Source: Burkholderiales bacterium
GTDB taxonomy: Bacteria; Pseudomonadota; Gammaproteobacteria; Burkholderiales; Burkholderiaceae_C
DNA length: 64,000 bases
Assembly (NCBI GenBank): GCA_028872015.1
Contig: JAGWLO010000002.1
Span: 1-64,000, forward strand
Direction of reading: 5' to 3'
Shown: in pieces, positions 52,492 through 61,100 of the stretch
Numbering within the stretch: the stretch's first letter is position 1
Layout of the letters: each line of letters starts with the position of its first letter
Notes under the pieces: model-generated
Databases searched by the model: none
The model's input: only the letters and a program-made list of their open reading frames with translations
What the model was told of the DNA's origin: nothing
Program-made: the position numbers and the translations under genes

Positions 52492-52841
52492 GCGTCGGCC
52501 TGCGGCGTGGCCGCAGGCCGCAGCAGCCGCTGCGCCAGCGGCCAGGCCAGCGCCAGCATGCGCAGCCAGCGCAGATCGCGCCGCGGCCGGCGCGCCGCGG
52601 CGGCCACCGAGCGCAGCGCGCGCCACGTCGACAGCACCGACAAGCCCAGCCCCAGCGCCGGCCAGACCCAGCGCCGCGGCGCCGTGGCGCGCTGCCAGCG
52701 CTCGGCCAGCGCCCGGTAGCGCATGGCCACGCCGTGCTGGCGCGCCAGCAGGCGCTGCTCGGCCTGCCGGATGAGCGCATCCAGCGTCGGCGGCTCAACG
52801 GGTGGCGGCGGTGCGCGCATCGAGCTCGGGTCGGGGTTCAT
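52419..52841 (-). CDS. YqjK-like protein
   Basis: A 140-residue protein. LDALIRQAEQRLLARQHGVA and RRWVWPALGLGLSVLSTWRALRSV fit the small YqjK family found after yqjD and yqjE in enterobacteria. The C-terminus (SSSSTSSTSTT) is low-complexity because it is read antisense to the Leu/Val-rich end of the DUF3309 gene, a 73-bp convergent overlap. It overlaps the holin-like gene start by 47 bp. Homology is weak, so position carries much of the call. Confidence 0.65.
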   Translation of the reverse strand: MNPDPSSMRAPPPPVEPPTLDALIRQAEQRLLARQHGVAMRYRALAERWQRATAPRRWVWPALGLGLSVLSTWRALRSVAAAARRPRRDLRWLRMLALAWPLAQRLLRPAATPQADAQIRPSSSSTSSTSTTNPKAPLGP

Positions 52842-53274
52842 GGCGGTCGGCAGCCGGGGCGGGCGGTGGCGGCGAAGCCGCCGATGAGGGCGAGGGCGCC
52901 GCGGCAGGCGGCAGCGTCAGGTGGCGCCGCGTGGCCGGCAGCCCGAGCAAGGGCAGCAGCGTGCGCACCCGCAACAGCAGGGCGGCGCAGGCCGCCAGGT
53001 TGACCAGCAGCACCGCGAGCAGCGCGCCGGTCCACGGCAGGCCGGCCGCCACCAGGGCGCCGACGATGCAGCCCCACAAGGCCAGCCAGGCGGTCAGGCC
53101 CAGGATCGCGCCGGCCACCACCAGCGCCACGATCTGCGCCAGCGCCAGCCCGGCGCGGCGCAACTCGAGCGACAGCAGCTCGATGCGATCGCTGACCAAG
53201 CCCGGCAGCTCGCGCGCCAGGTCGTGCAGCGCCGCCAGCCACGACGGCTGCGGCGCGGCTTCGGGCGCCGGCAT
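52795..53274 (-). CDS. YqjE/holin-like membrane protein (DUF1469)
   Basis: A 159-residue protein from ATG 53274. Two adjacent membrane segments (LALAQIVALVVAGAILGLTA and PWTGALLAVLLVNLAACAAL) follow ELPGLVSDRIELLSLELRRAG. This is the phage-holin-family/YqjE pattern; such proteins are usually chromosomal, not phage. A Pro/Ala/Ser-rich tail follows. It begins 9 bp after the yqjD-like gene. Confidence 0.83.
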   Translation of the reverse strand: MPAPEAAPQPSWLAALHDLARELPGLVSDRIELLSLELRRAGLALAQIVALVVAGAILGLTAWLALWGCIVGALVAAGLPWTGALLAVLLVNLAACAALLLRVRTLLPLLGLPATRRHLTLPPAAAPSPSSAASPPPPAPAADRHEPRPELDARTAATR

Positions 53275-53282
53275 GGCCGCCG

Positions 53283-53639
53283 TCAGCGGGTGACGCGGGC
53301 GATCAGCGCGCCGATGGCCAGCGCCACGGCGATGGTGGCCAGCGGGTTCTCGCGCACCGTGCCGCGCAGGCCCTCGGCCCACTGGTCGCGCGTCTCGCGC
53401 AGGCGACCGGCCTGGGCGTGCAGGGCATCGCTGGCGCTGGCCATGCCGTCGCCCAGTCGCTGCACCTGCGGTGCTGCGCTCTCGGCCAGCCGGTCGATGG
53501 TCTCGTGGGCGCCGCGCACTGCGCGCTGCATCAGGTCGACGGGCGTGGCGGGCAGCGGGCCGGCAGGGCCGTTGGATGGCGCGTCCATGGCAGGCATGCC
53601 CGCATGCGGCATGGGAAAGGTGTCGGAGATCGGGGCCAT
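53283..53639 (-). CDS. YqjD/ElaB-like protein (DUF883)
   Basis: A 118-residue protein from ATG 53639. It has an amphipathic helical centre (VDLMQRAVRGAHETIDRLAES through RLRETRDQWAEGLRGTVR) and a C-terminal membrane anchor ENPLATIAVALAIGALIARV. E. coli YqjD and ElaB bind ribosomes at the membrane in stationary phase. The order yqjD-yqjE-yqjK is retained here. The track start lies 52 codons upstream in noncoding DNA. Confidence 0.83.
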   Translation of the reverse strand: MAPISDTFPMPHAGMPAMDAPSNGPAGPLPATPVDLMQRAVRGAHETIDRLAESAAPQVQRLGDGMASASDALHAQAGRLRETRDQWAEGLRGTVRENPLATIAVALAIGALIARVTR

Positions 53640-53815
53640 GGGATTGCTCGCTTCAGGGGGTTGAAGGAAGGGCGGCGAGGGCGCCGTGGCGTGCCGCCGA
53701 TGGACCGTCATGGTCGCGGTCGGCGGCGGCGCCGTCTGTGCGCCGGCGAACATCGCCGCGGCGACGCGCCGCGCCCCGGCGAGGCGGGCTGCCACGGCGC
53801 GTGCGACAACGCACA

Positions 53816-53838
53816 GAGCAGCGCGGGCCGCGCTGCTC
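53816..53838. terminator. strong hairpin, 11-bp stem
   Basis: GAGCAGCGCGG and CCGCGCTGCTC pair perfectly around one base. It lies in the 230-bp gap between the yqjD-like start and the next plus-strand small ORF, so it does not end a known gene. No T-tract is present; regulator binding or RNA structure is equally possible. The rest of the gap holds nothing I recognise. Confidence 0.4.
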
Positions 53839-53869
53839 AGAATGCGGGCCCGAGCTCCGAAAGCACCCC

Positions 53870-54064
53870 ATGTCCAAGGCCTTGCCCGTCGCGGCGCCCG
53901 CCGTGCCGCCGGCCCCGGCCACGCTGGCCGAGCAGCAGGCTGACTTCACGGCCGAAGGCGCGCCCCCACCGGGTCTGGTGTCGACGCGGCGGCCGGCGCC
54001 GGACTCGGTGCCGGTGCGGCCCGGCATCAAGCCGAAGCGAGCCACCCGCGCCCGCTACCCCTAG
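53870..54064 (+). CDS. small hypothetical protein
   Basis: A possible 64-residue Ala/Pro-rich protein (start MSKALPVAAPAVPPAP) with the middle LAEQQADFTAEGAPPPG and a basic end RPGIKPKRATRARYP. No recognised domain; probably disordered. There is no strong ribosome-binding site and the composition is low-complexity, so it is doubtful. Confidence 0.45.
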   Translation: MSKALPVAAPAVPPAPATLAEQQADFTAEGAPPPGLVSTRRPAPDSVPVRPGIKPKRATRARYP

Positions 54065-54124
54065 CCGGGCGGCGCAGCGCAGGTACGGCAGCCGGGGACC
54101 GCCGGCCCCCGGGACCGACCGGAC

Positions 54125-54676
54125 TCAGGTCTTGCCGAACTTCGCCTTGGCAGCATCGGTGCAGGCGGTCTTGGCATCGCCGGCCAGGCTCTCGCACTTC
54201 TCGTCGGCCAGCTTGTAATCGGCATCGCGCTTGTCGGCGGCCGAGTCGCGCCGGGCGGTGCCCACCTTGCGCGCCAGCGTCGCATCGGCCAGCGCCTTGG
54301 TGTGGGTGGCCTTGGCCTCGGCCATGCACACATCCTTGGCCTGGCCGGCCTGGCCGTTGCAGGCTTCCTTGGCCACGGCGTAGTCGGCATCGGCCGTGGT
54401 CACCGCGAGGTCGTGGCGGTCGCTCGCCTTGCCCGACCGGTCGTAGGCGAGCTGGGCGCGGGCCACCTTCTGCTTGCCCGAGGCGCGCTCCAGGCACAGG
54501 CTGCGGGCGTCGCCGCTGGACTGGTCGCAGGCCTGCTTCTCGGCCGTGTAGCTGTGCTCGATGCGCTGCTTGCCGGCTTGGAACTCGGCCTTGGTCAGGG
54601 TCGTGGCCCAGGCGCCGCCGGCGGCCAGCAAGGTGGCCAGGGCGAGCGCAGTGCGCTGGAAGGAGGAGGGTTTCAT
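54125..54676 (-). CDS. secreted Cys-containing helical repeat protein
   Basis: Exported 183-residue protein. The signal peptide is about residues 1-25 (LALATLLAAGGAWA). The mature part is helical, rich in Ala/Lys/Asp, with recurring CxxxxxxxxxxC spacing (CDQSSGDARSLC, CNGQAGQAKDVC, CESLAGDAKTAC), suggesting three related units each closed by a disulfide. I recognise the type from Burkholderiales hypothetical proteins but know of no function. It could be a periplasmic stress protein. Confidence 0.8.
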   Translation of the reverse strand: MKPSSFQRTALALATLLAAGGAWATTLTKAEFQAGKQRIEHSYTAEKQACDQSSGDARSLCLERASGKQKVARAQLAYDRSGKASDRHDLAVTTADADYAVAKEACNGQAGQAKDVCMAEAKATHTKALADATLARKVGTARRDSAADKRDADYKLADEKCESLAGDAKTACTDAAKAKFGKT

Positions 54677-54770
54677 CGGGTGGGTCCTTTCGGTGCCGCG
54701 CGGAATGCGCCGACCTTGGCCGGAGCTTGCGACCAGGCCGCGGCCAGCGCCATCGGACAGCGCGGCGGCG

Positions 54771-54794
54771 CGGCGTAGTCAGCGTCCTACGCCG
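54771..54794. promoter_or_regulatory. inverted repeat CGGCGTAG-N8-CTACGCCG
   Basis: Perfect 8-bp arms with an 8-bp spacer, about 95 bp before the secreted-protein ATG and 114 bp before the small plus-strand gene. It could be an operator shared by the divergent genes. The rest of the 231-bp gap shows no further signal. Confidence 0.45.
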
Positions 54795-54907
54795 AAGGGG
54801 GCGGCCAATTCCCTGCAACCCGGCGGGCAGCGCAGCGCCTCGGGGCGGTGGATTTCAGTGCGCTGGCGAACCGACGCCGACCCTGCGCCTGGGGTACGGT
54901 GCAGCGC

Positions 54908-55153
54908 ATGACGTCCTCTCCCGAAGCCATGGATCCACGCTGGAGCACCGCCAGCTTCGGCGCCGCCCCCGACACCACCCCGATGGAGCTGCGCGCGCTG
55001 GGCGAGCACGTGGCCCTGTGCACGGCCGCCGGCGCCCGTGGCGTGGCGCTGCACTGCGCGCTGCAACGGCTGCTGGGCTTCGTGCTGGCGCGCCGGGTCA
55101 GTGCGATGGCCCTCGCCGCCTTGGTGATCGGCGCGATCTGGCTCGTGGTCTAG
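54908..55153 (+). CDS. small membrane-anchored hypothetical protein
   Basis: A probable 81-residue protein (MTSSPEAMDPRW) with a soluble N-terminal part (TPMELRALGEHVALCTAAGARG) and a C-terminal hydrophobic end VSAMALAALVIGAIWLVV. It ends 4 bp before the cyclic glucan synthase gene, so it is probably cotranscribed and could be an accessory membrane protein of that enzyme. No homologue comes to mind. Confidence 0.6.
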   Translation: MTSSPEAMDPRWSTASFGAAPDTTPMELRALGEHVALCTAAGARGVALHCALQRLLGFVLARRVSAMALAALVIGAIWLVV

Positions 55154-55157
55154 GCCG

Positions 55158-58100
55158 ATGGCCCGCGGGGCCGTGGAGCGCTTGCTGCCCGGCGTGCCGG
55201 CGGCCATCGCGCGCCTGCTCGAGCCCGCCGCGGGCCCGCTGGCGGTGCCGATCCGCTCCGAGATCTTCGGCCCGCAGCGCTTCGCGCAGCACGGGCGCAG
55301 CCTGGGGCTGACGCACCGCGCCGAGCGGCCGTTGATGCGCCGCGCCACCTTCTTCCCGCGCCTGCGCAACAACATCGCGGTGCTGCGCCAGGCGCAAGCC
55401 GCGATCGCCGACCAGGCCGCCGCCGGCTACGGCACCAGCCCGGCGGCGCAGTGGCTGCTGGACAACGCGCACCTGATCGAGGCCCAGCTGCTGGCCATCC
55501 ACGAAGGCTTGCCGCGCAGCTACTTCCGCAACCTGCCGGTGCTGCTGGACGCCTCGCTGGCCGGTCTGCCGCGCATCTACGGCGTGGCCTGGGCCTTCGT
55601 CGCGCACACCGACGGCGCCTTCGACGACGACCTGCTGGTCGGCTTCATGCGCGCTTACCAGGAGGCGCGCGAATTGCGCCTGGGCGAGATCTGGGCCCTG
55701 CCCACCACCTTGCGCGTGGTGCTGGTGGAGAACCTGCGCCGGCTCGCCGAGCGCCTGGCCGCCAACATGGCGGCCCGCTCGGTGGCCGACCTCGTGTGCG
55801 ACCACATCGAGCAGTGGAGCGTGGAGCGCCTGGCGCGCGTGGGCGAGCTGCTGGTGCAGCGCGGCGCGGCCACGGCCTTCTACGCCCGCATGGCGCAGCG
55901 GCTGCAGGACCGTGCGCTGGAAGCGCATCTCGCGGCCCCCGACGCCGTGCTGGCCTGGCTGCGCACGCGGCTGCCCAACCTGGCCACCGTGCAGGCGCAG
56001 GAGGGCCTGGACCAGACCGCCGACAACCTCAGCGTGAGCAACGCGGTGACGTCGCTGCGCGTGATCGGCGACGCCGACTGGCCGGCCATCGTGGCCCGTG
56101 CCAGCCGGCTGATGCAGCGCATGCTGGCGGCGCCCTCGTTCGCGGCCGAGCACATGCTCACGCGCGACCAGACCCTGCACGCCATCGAGCGCCTGGCGCG
56201 GCGCAGCGGCCGCAGCGAGCTGGCGGTGGCACGCACCCTGCTGGGGCTGATGCAGGGCGCCCACGCGCGCGGCGACCCGGTGCAGGCCAGCGCCGGCGCC
56301 TGGCTGCGCGGTGACGGCCAGGCCACGCTGGCGCGCGCGCTGGGCCTGCAGGCCGACCCGCGGCTGGCCTGGCGCCGCCTGCGGCTGCGCCTGGGGCTGC
56401 CCTTGTACCTGGGGGCGGTGGCGCTGTTCAGCGCCGTGCTGCTGGCCTGGCTGCTGCCGCGCGGCGGTGCAGGCTGGCACGGCCCCCTCCAGGGCTTGCT
56501 GCTGCTGCTGGCCCTGCTGCCGGCGTCGGAGGCCGCCGTGGCACTGGTGCACCGCCTGGTCAGCGAATCGGCACCGCCGCTGCCGCTGCCGCGCCTGGCA
56601 CTGGCCGACGGCATCCCGGCGGCGCACCGCGTGATGGTGGCGATCCCGGCGCTGCTGGTCGACGACGCCACCACCGACCAGCTCGTCCACCGCCTGCACC
56701 TGCACTGGCTGGCCAACCCCGAGCCGCAGGCGCAGTTCGCACTGCTCAGCGACGGCCGCGATGCCGCCACCGAGACGCTGGCACAGGACGCTGCCCTGCT
56801 GGCCCACGCGGTGGCCCGGGTGGGCGCCCTCAACGCCGCCCAGGACATCCCGCGCGAGCCCGACGCGCCACCGCGCTTCCTCGTGCTGCACCGGGGCCGC
56901 CGATACAGCCACAGCGAGCAGGGCTGGATCGGCTGGGACCGCAAGCGCGGCAAGGTCGAGCAGCTGCTGGCCGAGCTGGCCACCGGCGTGCGCGGCGCCT
57001 TCGCCGACCTCGGCCCGGTGTCGGCCATCGCCCCCGGCACCCGCTACCTCGTCGCGCTGGACAGCGACACGCAGCTGCCGCCGGGGCGGCTGCGCGAGCT
57101 CGTCGGCGTGGCCGCGCACCCCGAGAACGCGCCGCAGCTCAGCGCCGACGGCGCGCGCGTGGTCAGCGGCTACGGCATCCTGCAGCCGCGCGTGGCCACG
57201 CCGCTGCCGGCGCCGTACGAGGACACCTGGTTCCACCGCCTGTTCTCGGGCCAGCCCGGCATCGACCCCTACAGCAGCGCCAGCTCCGAGGTGTTCCAGG
57301 ACCTGTTCGAGGAGGGCAGCTTCACCGGCAAGGGCCTGCTCCAGGTGCAGGCCGTGCACGCGGTGCTGGGGGGCCGCCTGCCGCCCGGGCAGGTGCTCAG
57401 CCACGACCTGCTGGAAGGTGCGCTGGTGCGTTGCGCCGCCGTCACCGACATCGCGCTCATCGAGGACGCGCCGGGGCACGCCGAGGTGGCGGCGTCGCGC
57501 GTGCACCGCTGGACGCGCGGCGACTGGCAGCTGCTGCCGTTTTTGCTGCGGCCGGGCCGCTGGCCGCTGGGCGCCGTCAACCGCTGGAAGCTGTTCGACA
57601 ACCTGCGCCGCTCGCTGCTGGCGCCGGCCTCGCTGGGGCTGCTGGTGCTCGCGCTGTCGGGCCGGGGCGGGCTGTCGCCCTGGCGCAGCCTGGCCCTGGT
57701 GGCGGCGGCCTTCACCGTGGGGCCGTTGCTGGGCGCGCTGGCGGGCCTGGTGCCCAGCCGGCCGGCGGTGGCCAAGCGGCACTTCTATCGCCAGGCCGGC
57801 CGCGAGTTCGCGCGCGCGCTCGGCGCCGGGGCCTGGCAGCTGGCGATGCTGCTGCAGCATGCCGCGGCCGCGCTGGATGCCATCGCCCGCGGCCTGTGGC
57901 GCATGGCGGTGAGCCAGCGCCACCTGCTGCAGTGGACCACCGCGGCCAGCGCACAGGCCGCGGCCCGGGGCGACTTCGCCTACGCGCTGCGCCTGCACGC
58001 CGGCGTGCCGCTGGCTGCGGCGCTGCTGTTCGCTGGGCTGTGGGGGCTGGCGGCGCCGCATGCCGGGCTGGCTCTGGCGCTCGCGCTGCTGTGGGGTGCC

Positions 58101-61100
58101 GCGCCGCTGTGGAGCTGGGCCGCCAGCCGGCCGGTGGGCCGCGAGCCGGCCGCCGCGCTGAGCGAGCCCGACCGCGCCTACCTGCTGGGCGTGGCGCGCG
58201 ACACCTGGCGCTACTTCGAGCGCGCGGTCGGCGCTGCCGAGCTGTACCTGCCGCCCGACAACCTGCAGACCCACCCGCACGAGATGCTGGCCCACCGCAC
58301 CTCGCCCACCAACATCGGGCTGTACCTGCTCAGCGTGGCCTGCGCACGCGAATTCGGCTGGATCGGCACGCCCGAGCTGCTGACGCGCCTGGAGCAGACG
58401 CTGGACAGCGTGGACGGCCTGGAGCGTCACCGCGGCCACCTGCTCAACTGGTACGACACCGCCAGCGGCCAGGCCTTGCTGCCGATGTACGTGTCCACCG
58501 TCGACAGCGGCAACCTCAGCGGCCACCTGCTGGCCGTGGCGCAGGCCTGCCTGGCGCTGGCGCGTGCGCCGCCGCAGCCGGGTGACGACGACAGCCGCGG
58601 CGATGCCGGCAACGGCAGCGGCATGGGCGACCGCGGCAGCCACCACGACGCCGACGCCGTGCCGCGCCGCCTGCGCCGCGTGGCCTACCGGTGCGAGCGC
58701 ACCGCGTGGCGGCCCGACTTTCGCTTTCTCTACCACCCGCGGCGGCACCTGCTGCACATCGGCTGGCGCGTGGCCGAGCAGCAGCTCGATGTCGGCTTCT
58801 ACGACCTGCTGGCGTCCGAGTCGCGCCTGACCAGCCTGCTGGCCATCGCCAAGGGCGACGTGCCGGTGCGCCACTGGTCGGCGCTGGGCCGGCCGTTCTA
58901 TGCCGTCGGCGCGGCCGCGGCGCTGCGCTCCTGGTCGGGCTCGATGTTCGAGTACCTGATGCCCACGCTGGTGCTGGCCGAGCCGCAGGGCAGCGTGCTG
59001 CACGAAGCCTGCGGCGCGGCCCTGGTGGAGCAGCGCCGCTACGCCCACGCGCACCGCGTGCCCTGGGGCATCTCGGAGTCGGCCTACGCCGGCTGCGACC
59101 ACACGCTGGCCTACCAGTACGCGCCGCAGGGCGTGCCGCGGCTGGCGCTGCGGCGCACGCCGCCCGACGAGCTGGTGGTCGCGCCCTATGCCAGCGCGCT
59201 GGCGGCGCAGATCGCCCCAGTGGCTGCGGTGCTCAACCTGGCCGCCTTGCAGGGCCTGGGTGCGCGCGGGGCGCTCGGCTTCATCGAGGCGCTGGATTTC
59301 TCGCCCGGGCGCCAGACCGCGGGCGAGACGCTGACCCCGGTGCTCACGTTCATGGCGCACCACCAGGGCATGACGCTGGTGGCGCTGGCCAACGTGCTGT
59401 GCGACGGCGTGGCGCAGCGCTGGGGCATGGCCAACGCGCACCTGCAGGCCGTGGCCTCGCTGCTGCACGAGCGCGCGCCGCGCGAGGTGTCCAGCCTGTA
59501 CGCCCCGCCCGGGCCGGCGCTGCCGGTGGTCGGCCCCTCGGGGGAGCCGGCGCTGCTGCGGCCGCTCACGCCGGGGCGGCAGGCGGTGGAGCCGACGCAG
59601 CTGCTGTCCAACGGCCACTACAGCGTGGCCCTGCGCGCCAACGGCGCCGGCACCAGCCGCAGCGGTCAAGTGGACATCCACCGCTGGCGCGACGATGCGC
59701 TGCGCGACGCCTGGGGCCAGTTCCTGTACCTGCGCCGCGCCGGTGGCGCCGCGCTGGTCTCGCTGACCCAGCACCCGGCGCCCGACCCGGCGGCGCGCTA
59801 CCGCGCCGTGTTCCATGCCGACCGCGTCTGCTACACCGCGCACTGGCCCGACCTGCAGGCGCGCATCACGGTCTGGGTCAGCCCCGAGGACGACATCGAG
59901 TTCCGCCAGCTCGAGCTGCTGAACCTGGGCGACGAGCCGCTGGCGGTGGAGCTCGTCTCGGCCTTCGACGTCAGCCTGGCCCAGGCGCGCGCCGACGAAG
60001 CGCACCCGGCCTTCGGCAACCTGTTCGTCAGCGCCCATGCCCAGCCGGCGCAGCAGGCGCTGCGCTTCGAGCGCCGCCCGCGCCTGGTGGGCGAGCCGGC
60101 GTTGATGGCGGCGCATTTCCTCGTGGACACGCAGACGCCGCTGCTCGGGCTGCGCTGCCAGGTCGACCGCCGGCGTTGGCTCGGCCGGCAGCACGAGCCC
60201 AGCGCCCCGCGTGCCCGCCTCGATGACTGGCCCGCCGGCCCCGACGAGTGCTTGCTCGACACCGGGCTGGACCCGGTCTGCGCGCTGGCCGTGCGGCTGG
60301 AACTGATGCCGCAGCGGCAGGCCGAGTTGACGTTCGCCACCGCGGCCTCGGGGCACGGCCCCACGCTGCAGGCCGTGATCGACAAGTACCGCCAGCCCAG
60401 CCACGTGGCCCGCGCCTCGCTGATGTCGGCCACGCTGGCCGGCATCCGCCTGCGCGACCTGCGGCTGGCGGCCGAGAACCTGGCGCCCCTCCAGACCCTG
60501 ACCACGGCGCTGGTGCAGAGCCTGAGCCGCGCGGTGAGCCTGCCGCAGTCGCCGGCGGCCTGTGACAAGCGCGGGCTATGGCGCTACGGCATCTCGGGCG
60601 ACCGGCCGCTGATCCTGGTGACCATCGCGACGCTGCCCGGGCTGGGCCTGGTGCAGGTGCTGGCGCAGGCGCTGCGATGGTGGTCCTGGGGCGGGGTGGC
60701 CTGCGACCTGGTGGTCGTCAACGCCGAGCCCACCTCGTACCTGATGGCGCTGCAGCGGGACCTGGGCGCGCTGCGGGACCGCCTGGACGCCGATGCCCCG
60801 GCGCGCGCCGGGGCCGCGCCCGTGGCGCTGCACCTGCTGCGCGCCGTCGACCTGGCGGACGAGGCGCTGACGACGCTGCACGCCGTGGCGCGCATCCGGC
60901 TCAGCGCCGACGGCCGGCCGCTGGCGGTGCACCTGCGCGACTGGATCGCGCGCCACGAGGCAGCACGCGCCCTGCGCCAGGACGGGACCGCGGCCGTGAC
61001 GCTGGCGGTGGACGGCGCCGGCGAAGCAGACGACGCCGGCGGTGCCGCCGATGGCGCGCCGGCACCGCACGCCGGCCGCTTTGCACCCGAGAGTGCCGAG

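Noticed and set aside
52795-53274. Phage holin as a sign of a prophage
   Set aside because: The holin-family name covers chromosomal YqjE proteins; neighbours are yqjD- and yqjK-like and no phage genes are present.
55098-60404. 1768-codon ORF on the minus strand
   Set aside because: Exact antisense of the cyclic glucan synthase; low-complexity Arg/Gln/His/Ala sequence with no domain. It is an artefact of G+C-rich codon positions.
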